A DNA stretch of 64,000 nt from Candidatus Marithrix sp. Canyon 246 (GCF_001723685.1 NZ_MCBX01000038.1:62001-126000); one strand, 5' to 3'; counted from the stretch's first letter, positions 39,141 to 48,251 are shown. Numbers and translations: made by a program. Notes: generated by a model from the sequence alone, not told the origin.

Positions 39141-39605
39141 GTGATTATCTATTTTGATTCTTCTGCATTGATAAAATCTTTAATTGAAGAACCCGGCTCA
39201 GTAAGCATTAGAAATTTTCTATTGGAAGTAGCACAGTTAGAAAAAACTGTAATCTTTGTAACATCCGCAGTCACCAAGGCAGAGATTCTGGCTGCATTGT
39301 CTGCTATACGGCGTGGCAGACATTTAAGTCAAAAAAAATTTGAAAAGGCGGTTGCAGATTTTAAAATTCGTTGGAAAGCTTTTTTTATTCCAGAAGTAAC
39401 AAGCTTTTTAATTGATAATTCTGGGGAAATTGGCTTGAATCATAAAATAAAAGGTTGTGATGCCTTTCAACTAGCAAGTGCTCTTGAAGTTGAAACTGAT
39501 ATTTTCATATCTACTGATAATGATCTAAATGTAGCCGCTTCAGAAAATGGACTTTTCGTATGGAATCCAATGACTGAACCAATGCCCAAAATTCAGGATA
39601 TATAA
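39141..39605 (+). CDS. PIN-domain toxin (VapC-like)
   Basis: A 154-residue PIN ribonuclease starting at GTG. The acidic metal-binding residues are visible: D6 (YFDSSAL), E48 (KAEILAAL), D107 (CDAFQLASAL) and D126/D128 (STDNDL). VapC-type toxins cut tRNA or rRNA when freed from the antitoxin. Paired with the 93-residue gene just upstream. Confidence 0.85.
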   Translation: MIIYFDSSALIKSLIEEPGSVSIRNFLLEVAQLEKTVIFVTSAVTKAEILAALSAIRRGRHLSQKKFEKAVADFKIRWKAFFIPEVTSFLIDNSGEIGLNHKIKGCDAFQLASALEVETDIFISTDNDLNVAASENGLFVWNPMTEPMPKIQDI

Positions 39606-39616
39606 ATTTTTGTATC

Positions 39617-39644
39617 TGTAGGGTCAGTGATAACCTACCCTACA
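39617..39644. repeat. TGTAGGGTCAGTGATAACC palindromic repeat, copy 3
   Basis: TGTAGGGTCAGTGATAACC then TACCCTACA, just past the PIN toxin gene. Same element as at 38285-38311, so the two TA modules at 38327-39605 are bracketed by directly repeated copies. Confidence 0.75.
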
Positions 39645-39700
39645 AAGTTTAATATTAATTCCTTGATTTAATTAAAATAAAAATCCGTTTATTCCGTAAA

Positions 39701-39716
39701 TCCGTTGTACTAAATA
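39701..39716. repeat. AGTACAACG(G/A)AT motif
   Basis: On the minus strand TTTAGTACAACGGATTTACG with ATAAACGGATTTT following. The same string occurs at 3538-3553 (minus strand), 23551-23567, 50298-50314 and, with changes, at 63851-63870. It always lies at edges of relics or accessory genes. Confidence 0.6.
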
Positions 39717-39772
39717 AAAATTATATTACATAAATCAAATATGGCTCAGAAAAAAATTACCTTGGCTGATAG

Positions 39773-39796
39773 ACCTGACAGGTTTTAAAAACCTGA
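39773..39796. repeat. ACCTGACAGGTTTT palindrome family, copy 2
   Basis: ACCTGACAGGTTTTAAAAAC then CTGATG, 10 nt past the clpA stop on its transcript side. It is a shortened copy of the 34663-34695 element and probably serves as the clpA terminator. Confidence 0.65.
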
Positions 39797-39806
39797 TGCC
39801 GAGCTG

Positions 39807-42071
39807 CTAATTCTTAGCCAACAACGGCACAGCTTTTACATTTTCTTCAAAAGCAAAATGCAATTTATTATCAGTTTCATACACTTTCACATGTCCACCA
39901 TTTTCCAATTTACCAAATAATAGCTCTTCGGCTAATGGCTTTTTGATCTGTTCTTGGATTATACGCGCCATTGGTCTTGCTCCCATTTTTGGATCATAAC
40001 CTCGTTTGGCTAACCAGCGTCGCGCTGCTTCGTCTATTTCAATCGTTACTTGTTTTGCTTCTAATTGGCTTTCTAATTCTATTATGAATTTATCAACTAC
40101 GTGTGCTATATTTTCTGGATTTAACGCCTTAAATTGTACAATTGTATCTAAACGGTTGCGGAATTCGGGGGAGAATGTACGTTTTATTACTTCCATTGCA
40201 TCAGTTGAATGATCTTGAGACTTAAATCCTATTGATGCTCGGCTAGCTTGTTCTGCCCCAGCATTGGTTGTCATAATCATAATCACATGACGAAAGTCCG
40301 TTTTACGTCCATTGGTATCTGTTAATGAACCATGATCCATTACTTGCAATAATAGATTAAATACATCAGGATGGGCTTTTTCAATTTCATCTAATAACAA
40401 AACCGCATGAGGAGTTTTATTAATCGCCTCAGTCAATAAACCACCCTGATCAAAACCTACATAACCCGGAGGCGCACCAATTAACCTAGATACAGTATGT
40501 CGCTCCATATATTCAGACATATCAAAACGAACTAACTCTATACCCATCATACGCGCTAATTGGCGTGTCACCTCAGTTTTACCAACCCCCGTAGGTCCAG
40601 CAAATAAAAATGAACCCACTGGCTTATCCTCATTGCCAATGCCTGAACGTGACATTTTAATCGCAGTGGCTAAATTTTTAATTGCATCATCTTGACCATA
40701 CACCACCATTTTTAAATCGCGTTCCAGATGTCTAAGAGTTTCTTTATCTGATAACGATACATTTTTAGATGGAATTTTAGCAATTTTAGCTATCAGAGCT
40801 TCAATTTCAGTAACACCAATCACACTTTTAGGTTTTGACTTTAAACGTTGAGTTGCTCCAGCTTCATCAATTACATCAATCGCCTTATCAGGTAAATGTT
40901 TATCATTTATATATCGTGCAGATAACTCAGCGGCAGCAGATAAGGAACTTGAGGAATATTTGATATGATGGTGCTTTTCATAACGTGATTTTAAGCCCTT
41001 TAAAATTTCTATCGTTTCATTAACTGAAGGCTCATTAATATCAATTTTTTGAAAGCGGCGTGATAAAGCCCGATCTTTTTCAAAAATACCCCTAAATTCT
41101 TGATAAGTAGTTGATCCTATACACTTCAATTCACCAGAAGCCAAACCCGGTTTGATTAAATTTGAAGCATCTACCGCACTACCAGACGCTGAACCAGCTC
41201 CAATTATAGTATGAATTTCATCAATAAATAAAACCGCACCTTCTTGTTCCTTTAATTGAGACAAAACACCCTTTAAACGCTTTTCAAAATCACCACGATA
41301 TTTAGTACCAGCTAATAAAGCACCTACATCTAAAGAATAAATTATATGATCAGCTAAAATACTAGGAACTTGCTCATCAACAATTAATTTTGCCAAACCC
41401 TCAGCAACCGCCGTTTTACCTACACCTGCTTCACCAACAAATAAAGGATTATTTTTACGCCGACGACATAAAATTTGTAGAGTGCGTTCAATTTCTTTAT
41501 CTCGCCCAATTAATGGATCAATCTTTCCAGCTTTAGCCTGTTCATTGAGATTCACTGTATAAGCATCTAAAGGCTTTTGTTTGGAACTTTCTTGAACATC
41601 CTCATCTTCTTCTTCAAAAACTCTGTCTTCATTCTCATTGAAATTTGAACTACCATGAGATATAAAACTAACAACATCCAAACGAGTAATATCTTGTTTA
41701 TTCAGAAAATATACCGCTTCAGATTCACGTTCTGCAAATATTGCTACTAATACAGTGGCACCAGTAACTTCTGTTTTACCAGCAGATTGTATATTAAAAA
41801 GAGCCCTTTGCATGACTCGTTGAAAACCTAATGTAGTTTGTATCTCATCTTGTGCCCCTATAGGCAGTTTTGGAATCATTTGTTCTAAAAATTGAGATAA
41901 ATCATTTTTAAGTAAATTCATCTCCCCGCCACACGCACGTAAAATTTCAACAGCCGAACTATTTTCTAATAAAGATAATAATAAATGTTCAACCGTCATC
42001 AATTCATGTCGTTGTTGACGCGCTATGTTATAGACACTGTTTAAATTTTGTTCCAGTTCTTTATTTAACAT
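39807..42071 (-). CDS. clpA: ATP-dependent Clp protease ATPase subunit ClpA
   Basis: A 754-residue AAA+ unfoldase that feeds substrates to ClpP. The N-domain (residues 1-140) carries two Clp-N repeats; an acidic linker (about 145-165) precedes AAA module D1 with Walker A GEAGVGKTA and Walker B VLFIDEIHT, then D2 with [22 protein letters not shown] and the C-terminal RPMARIIQEQIKKPLAEELL. It follows clpS by 2 nt. A broken second copy of its 3' part lies at 37588-38271. Confidence 0.97.
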   Translation of the reverse strand: MLNKELEQNLNSVYNIARQQRHELMTVEHLLLSLLENSSAVEILRACGGEMNLLKNDLSQFLEQMIPKLPIGAQDEIQTTLGFQRVMQRALFNIQSAGKTEVTGATVLVAIFAERESEAVYFLNKQDITRLDVVSFISHGSSNFNENEDRVFEEEDEDVQESSKQKPLDAYTVNLNEQAKAGKIDPLIGRDKEIERTLQILCRRRKNNPLFVGEAGVGKTAVAEGLAKLIVDEQVPSILADHIIYSLDVGALLAGTKYRGDFEKRLKGVLSQLKEQEGAVLFIDEIHTIIGAGSASGSAVDASNLIKPGLASGELKCIGSTTYQEFRGIFEKDRALSRRFQKIDINEPSVNETIEILKGLKSRYEKHHHIKYSSSSLSAAAELSARYINDKHLPDKAIDVIDEAGATQRLKSKPKSVIGVTEIEALIAKIAKIPSKNVSLSDKETLRHLERDLKMVVYGQDDAIKNLATAIKMSRSGIGNEDKPVGSFLFAGPTGVGKTEVTRQLARMMGIELVRFDMSEYMERHTVSRLIGAPPGYVGFDQGGLLTEAINKTPHAVLLLDEIEKAHPDVFNLLLQVMDHGSLTDTNGRKTDFRHVIMIMTTNAGAEQASRASIGFKSQDHSTDAMEVIKRTFSPEFRNRLDTIVQFKALNPENIAHVVDKFIIELESQLEAKQVTIEIDEAARRWLAKRGYDPKMGARPMARIIQEQIKKPLAEELLFGKLENGGHVKVYETDNKLHFAFEENVKAVPLLAKN

Positions 42072-42073
42072 AT

Positions 42074-42382
42074 TTAAAGCTCTTCCATTACAGACATCAG
42101 AGGATGCTCATTTTCACGAGCATAATTATTTATTTGAACAACTTTAGTTTCAGCAATATCACGACTATAAGTACCACAAATACCCTTGCCATCATGATGT
42201 ATTTGTAACATGACATTAGTAGCTTTGTCTTCATTCATATTAAAAAACACTGTTAATATATGAACAACAAATTCCATTGGTGTATAGTCATCATTTAATA
42301 ACACGACTTTATATAATTTTGGTCGTTTAAGTTTTGGTTTGGCTTTTTCAATGACAGTATCGTCATTAGATAAATATATCAT
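42074..42382 (-). CDS. clpS: ClpS adaptor
   Basis: A 102-residue N-end-rule adaptor that hands substrates with destabilising N-termini to ClpA. The binding pocket residues NDDYTPMEFVVHIL and the C-terminal ARENEHPLMSVME motif are present. It is directly upstream of clpA. Its ATG is only 9 bp from the start codon of the divergent RDD gene, leaving no room for separate ribosome sites and promoters. Confidence 0.96.
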   Translation of the reverse strand: MIYLSNDDTVIEKAKPKLKRPKLYKVVLLNDDYTPMEFVVHILTVFFNMNEDKATNVMLQIHHDGKGICGTYSRDIAETKVVQINNYARENEHPLMSVMEEL

Positions 42383-42391
42383 TTTTTAATT

Positions 42392-42790
42392 ATGTTAGTA
42401 GAAAATTTTCCTAAAATTAGCTTGTTACGGCGTTTGGTTGCAATATTTTATGATACTTTATTATTATTTTCAATACTATTTTTTGCCGCTGGTTTAGTGC
42501 AACCACTTACCAATGGTAAAGTCAGCATTTTATATCAATTATATTTATTTTTAGTATGTTTTCTTTATTTTGCAATCTCTTGGAAACGCGGGGGACAAAC
42601 TATAGGTATGAAATCTTGGCGAATTAAGTTACAATCAACTACTGAAGATGCAGTGACTTGGCAACAAGTGACTATACGCTTCTTCATGGCAATTATCTCA
42701 TGGTTTACAGTAATTGGATTTATTTTGACTTGGCATGATTCAGTCTCCAATACACAATTAGTATTATTACCTCATAAAAAAAAGAAATAA
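42392..42790 (+). CDS. RDD family membrane protein
   Basis: A 132-residue protein with RRLVAIFYDTLLLFSILFFAAG near the start (Arg and Asp of the RDD motif), a second helix, SWKRGGQTIGMKSWRIKLQS and a third helix, then TWHDSVSNTQLVLLP. It is more typical of the short RDD type than the one at 699. Its start codon lies back-to-back with clpS. Confidence 0.85.
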   Translation: MLVENFPKISLLRRLVAIFYDTLLLFSILFFAAGLVQPLTNGKVSILYQLYLFLVCFLYFAISWKRGGQTIGMKSWRIKLQSTTEDAVTWQQVTIRFFMAIISWFTVIGFILTWHDSVSNTQLVLLPHKKKK

Positions 42791-42796
42791 TTATTT

Positions 42797-44137
42797 ATGG
42801 AATTTTTAAGCGAATATATTGCAGCACTCAACGGTATTGTTTGGGGTACTCCAATGCTGGTACTTATCTTAGGTACCGGTATTTATTTAATGTTTGGTTT
42901 ACGATTAATACCATTTCGTAAATTGATTTATGGTTTTGTAATGCTATGGCGTGGTCGTAAGCATACTGGTAAAGGTGATATTAGTCCATTTAATGCCTTA
43001 ATGACTTCATTAGCCGCAACTATTGGTACAGGTAATATTGCCGGTGTAGCGACAGCAATTTTTCTAGGTGGACCGGGAGCCTTATTTTGGATGTGGTTTA
43101 CCGCTTTCTTAGGCATGGCAACTAAATATGGTGAAGCTGTATGTGCTGTACATTATCGCGAAACTGATAAAGCTGGTAATCATATTGGTGGTCCAATGTA
43201 TTATATTAAGAATGGCTTAAAGAGTCATTGGGCTTGGTTGGGTACCACATTTGCCATTTTTGGTATGATCGCAGGTTTTGGTATTGGTAACACAGTACAA
43301 TCTAATTCAGTTGCCGATGTCTTACATTCTTCATTTAATATTCCTCACTGGCTAACTGGTGTAACATTGGCAGTATTAGTAGGAGCGGTATTAATAGGTG
43401 GGATTCGTAGAATTGCAGACATAGCAGGTAAATTGGTACCATTTATGGCTATTGCTTATGTAGGCGGTAGTTTAATCATTTTATTCATCCATTCAGCAGA
43501 AATTCCTGCCGCTTTAAACTTAATTATTACTAGTGCTTTTACACCAGTAGCCGCTACTGGCGGATTTGTTGGAGCAACTGTTTGGGCTGCGATTCGTTTC
43601 GGTGTCGCACGTGGTATATTTTCTAATGAAGCAGGTTTAGGTAGCGCACCAATTGCTCAAGCAGCAGCCGCAACTAATAGCCCAGTACAACAAGGTGTTA
43701 TTGCAATGTTAGAAACATTCATTGATACCCTTATAGTATGTACTGTTACTGGTTTAGTGATTATTATTTCAGGTGTTTGGACTACTGGTATTACTGGTGC
43801 ATCCTTATCTGCCGCTGCGTTTGAACATGCCTTGCCTAATTTTGGAGGCTATATTGTAACATTTGGTTTAACCGTATTTGCCTTTACAACCTTATTAGGT
43901 TGGAGTTTTTATGGTGAAAAATGCGTTCAATACTTATTTGGATTTGAATCTATAAAAGTTTTTAGAATATTATGGATCATAGTGATACCAATTGGCGCAG
44001 TTGGTCAATTAGAATTTATCTGGTTAGTTGCAGATACGCTGAATGCTTTAATGGCAATTCCTAATTTAATTGCATTACTGCTACTCAGCCCTGTAATTTT
44101 TAAACTAACTCGTGATTATTTTGCTACTGCAAAATAA
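42797..44137 (+). CDS. Alanine/glycine:cation symporter (AGCS family)
   Basis: A 446-residue sodium-coupled amino-acid symporter with about 11 membrane helices. The family signature GPGALFWMWFTAFLGMATKY (residues 95-114) and the TIGTGNIAGVATAI, GGPMYYIKNGL and ARGIFSNEAGLGSAPIAQAA stretches are visible. It would import alanine or glycine. It lies 6 nt after the RDD gene and ends before a bidirectional terminator. Confidence 0.95.
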   Translation: MEFLSEYIAALNGIVWGTPMLVLILGTGIYLMFGLRLIPFRKLIYGFVMLWRGRKHTGKGDISPFNALMTSLAATIGTGNIAGVATAIFLGGPGALFWMWFTAFLGMATKYGEAVCAVHYRETDKAGNHIGGPMYYIKNGLKSHWAWLGTTFAIFGMIAGFGIGNTVQSNSVADVLHSSFNIPHWLTGVTLAVLVGAVLIGGIRRIADIAGKLVPFMAIAYVGGSLIILFIHSAEIPAALNLIITSAFTPVAATGGFVGATVWAAIRFGVARGIFSNEAGLGSAPIAQAAAATNSPVQQGVIAMLETFIDTLIVCTVTGLVIIISGVWTTGITGASLSAAAFEHALPNFGGYIVTFGLTVFAFTTLLGWSFYGEKCVQYLFGFESIKVFRILWIIVIPIGAVGQLEFIWLVADTLNALMAIPNLIALLLLSPVIFKLTRDYFATAK

Positions 44138-44148
44138 GAATCAAAGCT

Positions 44149-44169
44149 GTCAGGTTTTAAAAACCTGAC
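44149..44169. terminator. Bidirectional terminator GTCAGGTTTT family, copy 3
   Basis: GTCAGGTTTT A AAAACCTGAC, followed by AACTTTTTA on the plus strand, between convergent genes (symporter and a membrane protein). Member of the CCTGACAGG palindrome family. Confidence 0.75.
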
Positions 44170-44175
44170 AACTTT

Positions 44176-45171
44176 TTATTCGAGTTTTTTGGTATATTCC
44201 TTTTTACCTAAATCAATCACATTTACACCTAAATCAGCTAATAATTTATTTTTTTGTTGTTCTATAGCTACCATTTCTTCTATAGAATAACTTTGTTTAC
44301 CTTCTAAAATCAATCCTATAACAAAAAACAAACCACCTAATAATTCAATCATTGCTGAAGTCAGTAATAATAAACGATATTTAACAATCGGTGCTGATGT
44401 ATTTAGTAGAGTTCCCATTCCAATAAATAATGGATGCATATATGAATTAGGATTTATACCTCCAAACTCAGGATTACCTAATCCTTGTACCATATTATTC
44501 TTATGTTTAACTGCTGATAGGTAAGCAGCATGATTATCTATGATCTGTTGATAAGGTTTAATCCTAGCTTTAGCCGCTAATATTTCAGAGCAATATTTCT
44601 TATGATACCATGTTTCACCGGGGCATCTTCCACCTAGCTGTGAACGCACAGTCTTACCTGTACGTTGCCCTATGCTATTCACTGCCACTGTATCCCATAA
44701 CATATTCACTTCTAATTCAATTGCATCAATTTTAGATTGGGCTTGATGTACAACACTTTCATCAGCATGTTGAGATAAACGCTTGACTTCATTATTAGCA
44801 TCATCAACACCAGCTGCTAATGCACGAATTTGTGAATTTTGTTGAAATGCTTTAGTTTCATAGTTTTGAGTCACAATCAGTGTAAAACCCCATCCTGCTG
44901 CCCAGCTTATGAGAGATAATATTATATAAAATGCTAATGAGACAAATCCTGCTATAATAAAAGTACTATCACCTTGTTTTATTAAGTAAGCCCCTAAAAT
45001 TAAACAAATTATCTTTGATACATCTAAGCCTATACCAATAATTCCATAACTATATTGATATAAAGCACCATTACCAGCTAAACTGGTATATAATTGGAAA
45101 TTCAAAAAAATCCCCAAACATATAAAAAATAAACCCATTCCTATAAGGGATGTTCGTAATCCTTTGCCCAT
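44176..45171 (-). CDS. Hypothetical membrane protein
   Basis: A 331-residue protein with three N-terminal membrane segments (about 9-28, 43-64, 70-100), a long hydrophilic region (about 105-265) with predicted coiled-coil character and a CPGETWYHKKYC motif, and a fourth membrane segment (about 270-292). No family recognised. A topology with an extracytoplasmic helical domain between two membrane blocks resembles some phage- or plasmid-encoded membrane proteins. Divergent from gshB. Confidence 0.75.
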   Translation of the reverse strand: MGKGLRTSLIGMGLFFICLGIFLNFQLYTSLAGNGALYQYSYGIIGIGLDVSKIICLILGAYLIKQGDSTFIIAGFVSLAFYIILSLISWAAGWGFTLIVTQNYETKAFQQNSQIRALAAGVDDANNEVKRLSQHADESVVHQAQSKIDAIELEVNMLWDTVAVNSIGQRTGKTVRSQLGGRCPGETWYHKKYCSEILAAKARIKPYQQIIDNHAAYLSAVKHKNNMVQGLGNPEFGGINPNSYMHPLFIGMGTLLNTSAPIVKYRLLLLTSAMIELLGGLFFVIGLILEGKQSYSIEEMVAIEQQKNKLLADLGVNVIDLGKKEYTKKLE

Positions 45172-45203
45172 AAATTACCCTTCTATAACTATAAGTTACA
45201 ATT

Positions 45204-46157
45204 ATGACTATTAATATTGGTATTGTGATGGATTCCATCGAAAAAATAAATATAAGGAAAGATAGCAGTTTTGCAATGTTATTAGCAGCACAAGCACGCG
45301 GCTGGCATTTATGGTATATGGAAATTAATGATTTATTCTTAAAAAATGGAGAAGCTTATGCCACTATGCGCCCATTACAAGTACGTGATGAGGCTGATAA
45401 TTGGTTCAGCTTAGCACCACCACAAGTGGCAGCTTTAGATAATTTATCTGTTATCTTAATGCGCAAAGACCCTCCTTTTGATATTGAATACATAATTGCC
45501 ACATACGTATTAGAACAAGCAGAAGCCAAAGGTACTTTAATTGTTAATAAACCTCAAAGTCTGCGTGATGCTAACGAAAAATTATATACTGCTTGGTTTC
45601 CACAATGTTGCGCTCCTAACTTAGTAACACGTTCTATATCACAATTACGAGAATTTTTAAAACAACACCAAGAAATTATTCTTAAACCTTTAGATGGTAT
45701 GGGCGGCAAATCAATTTTCCGAGTCTCTAACAAAGATATAAATGCCTCGGTAATTTTTGAAACTATGACTCAGGATGAACAATGCTTTGTAATGGCACAA
45801 GATTTTATCCCTGAAATATCACAAGGTGATAAGCGGATATTATTAATAAATGGTGAAGCTGTACCCTATGCTTTAGCGCGAATTCCAGCAGATGGAGAAC
45901 TTAGAGGTAATTTAGCCGCTGGTGGCAAAGCCAAAGGTGTTACTTTAACTGAGCGTGATAAATGGATTTGTCGTCAAGTTGGACCAAAATTACGTGAAAA
46001 AGGCTTAATATTTGTAGGTATAGATGTAATAGGTGATTATTTAACTGAAATTAACGTCACTAGCCCAACTTGTATTCGTGAATTAGATAAATTATATGAC
46101 TTAGATATTGCGGGGCAATTAATGGATGTTATTTTTACTTTAAATAATAACTACTAA
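45204..46157 (+). CDS. gshB: Glutathione synthetase
   Basis: A 317-residue ATP-grasp ligase joining gamma-glutamylcysteine and glycine. Family segments: VMDSIEKINIRKDSSFAML, VILMRKDPPFDIEYI, LIVNKPQSLRDANEKLY, KPLDGMGGKSIFRV, FIPEISQGDKRILLINGE and INVTSPTCIRELDKL. No gshA in this window. Its last 20 codons contain an 18-bp string repeated at the end of narL (50439-50456). Confidence 0.97.
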   Translation: MTINIGIVMDSIEKINIRKDSSFAMLLAAQARGWHLWYMEINDLFLKNGEAYATMRPLQVRDEADNWFSLAPPQVAALDNLSVILMRKDPPFDIEYIIATYVLEQAEAKGTLIVNKPQSLRDANEKLYTAWFPQCCAPNLVTRSISQLREFLKQHQEIILKPLDGMGGKSIFRVSNKDINASVIFETMTQDEQCFVMAQDFIPEISQGDKRILLINGEAVPYALARIPADGELRGNLAAGGKAKGVTLTERDKWICRQVGPKLREKGLIFVGIDVIGDYLTEINVTSPTCIRELDKLYDLDIAGQLMDVIFTLNNNY

Positions 46158-46301
46158 CAAAGCTGCGCTTTTAACCCCAAAATCATCTACCTTGCATCTC
46201 CCTTTTTAAAGTGAAAATAGTAAAAATTTTAAAGGGTAAAAGGCTTAAATATAAAATTGTTAAATCCTTACCAGCCGGAACCAGTAGTCCTATAATTATT
46301 T

Positions 46302-46643
46302 TCATTTAATTACTAGTACTGTAGCTAAGCCTTTTATAATAGGTTTCATTTCAATCTCTGATAATTCTCCTAATTTTCTTATAAACCTTTGTTGAGCAAC
46401 AGAACGTACTTGAAAAGTATCAGCACATGATTGTTTTTGTAAACCATTTTGTGTTGAAGATTCAATTTTTATCATCCATGATGCTATTACATAACGTTCT
46501 TGCCAATTAGTAATTGGTACAACAACCCGTAATGGAAGGATGCCAATACTATCTTCACTAACAATTACCGCTGGACGAATTTTTTTTATTTCTGATCCAA
46601 TTGTAGGATCAAGATTAATTAACCATATTTCGCTTCTATACAT
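46302..46643 (-). CDS. MazF/PemK-type toxin
   Basis: A 113-residue ribosome-independent or mRNA interferase of the PemK/MazF fold: MYRSEIWLINLDPTIGSEIK with KIRPAVIVSED, VVVPITNWQERY, and a C-terminal LGELSEIEMKPIIKGLATVL. I choose the ATG at 46643, with GGAG eight bases before, over one at 46658. It overlaps the antitoxin gene by 8 nt. Confidence 0.88.
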   Translation of the reverse strand: MYRSEIWLINLDPTIGSEIKKIRPAVIVSEDSIGILPLRVVVPITNWQERYVIASWMIKIESSTQNGLQKQSCADTFQVRSVAQQRFIRKLGELSEIEMKPIIKGLATVLVIK

Positions 46644-46908
46644 AGAAGTCTTCTCCATCTAAATTTAGAAATTCGGTTAATTCTTTGTTTTCTGTATAAT
46701 CTTTATATAAGCTTTGTGCTGCTTGTTCTAAATTGTTAGTTTCAATATTGTTTGATAGTATTGTTTTTATATTGATTTTTTCTTGTGATTTCATCTGTAA
46801 AAAAACAATGAATTCTGCTAATTCAGGCAAAAATTTATTTGGTAAAGTTTGAATTGCTTGATAAAGCATTACTCTGTCTGTTACTTTATTATGATTAGTT
46901 TCAAGCAT
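46636..46908 (-). CDS. Antitoxin of MazF pair (DUF2281-like)
   Basis: A 90-residue protein with MLYQAIQTLPNKFLPELAEF near the start, the DUF2281-like helix, and a C-terminal acidic tail LTEFLNLDGEDFYV characteristic of antitoxins paired with PemK/MazF in cyanobacteria and sulfur bacteria. It precedes and overlaps the toxin gene. Confidence 0.82.
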   Translation of the reverse strand: MLETNHNKVTDRVMLYQAIQTLPNKFLPELAEFIVFLQMKSQEKINIKTILSNNIETNNLEQAAQSLYKDYTENKELTEFLNLDGEDFYV

Positions 46909-46983
46909 ATCTTGCTCCTATGTTTATCTATATATTAATTTATTATAACACACACCCTTATTGTTAAGTACAAAGAATAGTTC

Positions 46984-47929
46984 TCAATAACTACTAACAA
47001 AGCTATATTCCCCAACTTGGCAATTGTTTGTCTGTTCTGCTGTTGGGGGTATGGATTGTTGTAGTTGTTTGTGTAGTTCTGTTGGGGTTTCTGGGCATAG
47101 GATGGCTACTAATGTGTCTGTTCCATATGGTGGCAATATTTCTATTGTTAGGTAGTAGGGTAGTGTTTTTAGTTTGTTGTGATGTTGTGGGGTTGGATAT
47201 ACTAGGTTGATGTTTTTATTGTTGGTTTTTATATAAACTGTTAAGTCTGTTAGTTTGCTTGTTGAGTCTATTGTAAAGTGTAGTAAGTCTCCTTGTTTGT
47301 GGATTGTTCTTTGTTCTTTTAGGTTTATTGTTACTTTGTTGCTTGGTGCTGGATTTGAGTTGTTTAGATTTATTACTATTGTGTCTTCTTCTGTTTCTGG
47401 TTTTAGTTTGGGAAATTGCTGATTATCCGTTTTCTCGCGCACTGTTTCTAATAAAAAATCATTGAGTTGTTTACGAGTTAATGAGTCTTTATTGCTTTTT
47501 AAGGCTTGTGCAAATGCCCAGCTTAATGCTCCATGCGCTTGATTATTTATATATACTTCTTCTACTTCTAAACCATCATGCTGTACCGCTGTTATTACAG
47601 TTAGATTTTTAGGTAATTTATTATCCAGGATTCGCCGCTTGTAACATGTCTTTCCACGCTTTCATAAATGTTTTACGAGTGGCTTGTTCATTTAATAGAA
47701 CTCGGTTATTTGGTAAGTTAATATTTTTATTACGTAGAGTTTGCGCTAATAAGTTAGCGTCATTAACTGCACCGTTTAAATTTGTGAAATGTTGGTATTT
47801 ATCTATTCCTATTACTAGGGCGTGTTGATTGCTTTTTGTAACATAGATGCCTCGTCTTGATGAAAGTGTTTCATTTACACAGGCTTGAAGTAGTATTAAT
47901 ACTAGTGTTATTAGTAGGTATTTTTTCAT
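46984..47929 (-). pseudogene. Caspase-like lipoprotein, catalytic core deleted
   Basis: The 5' part (47621-47929) has a lipoprotein signal (LLITLVLILLQACVNE) and the start of a p20 fold (HALVIGIDKYQHFTNLNGAV, NDANLLAQTLRNKN), then stops after QAANPG. From about 47620 another frame continues DNKLPKNLTVITAVQHDG, ALSWAFAQALKSNKD, LTRKQLNDFLLETVREKT, the p10-like end of a metacaspase, into an Asn/Thr/Pro-rich C-terminal domain ending at 46984. The central part carrying the catalytic His and Cys is missing and the halves are out of frame. The downstream half could still be made as an ORF from 47442. Confidence 0.82.
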
Positions 47930-48029
47930 TATCTTATCCTAATTTCAACTCGTCTATTTAGTGCGTAAGATAGTATATTTTGTGTTTTAGCATGATATTA
48001 TCCTGATGTTTTTAATAATTTTGAGTCCA

Positions 48030-48208
48030 AAGCAAAGCTGCGCTTTGAACTCCAAAAAACGACAATTAAGTACTGATTCAGAGTTTGGAAATACTGCTGC
48101 TACATCAGGTTCTAACTGCACAGTTGAACCACCGAAACTTTTCCTTTCAGGGCCAACTTTCCTGACTCGCAAGCTCTTTAAATCATATTCTTATCGGAGT
48201 TCGTCATC
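48030..48208 (-). pseudogene. Antitoxin relic with internal stop
   Basis: The minus strand reads DDELR, TAA, EYDLKSLRVRKVGPERKSFG, then STVQLEPDVAAVFPNSESV. The REEYDLKSLxVRKxGPxRK...LEPDVAxxFPxSExVN pattern is that of antitoxins encoded after BrnT-like toxins. A nonsense codon interrupts it and its C-terminus (usually NEALRFLIR) is replaced. It directly follows the BrnT fragment below. Confidence 0.65.
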
Positions 48209-48218
48209 TATTTTGGTG

Positions 48219-48251
48219 TCAAGCTTTGTTTTTATCCCACTCGAATTCCAT
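48219..48251 (-). pseudogene. BrnT toxin fragment (first 10 residues)
   Basis: ATG at 48251 reads MEFEWDKNKA then TGA. MEFEWDxxKA is the canonical start of BrnT ribonuclease toxins. The rest of the toxin is gone and the antitoxin relic follows within 11 nt. Confidence 0.6.

Noticed and set aside
44176-45171. Membrane protein as a phage or secretion component
   Set aside because: Its topology is suggestive, but no phage or secretion gene lies near and no motif supports it.
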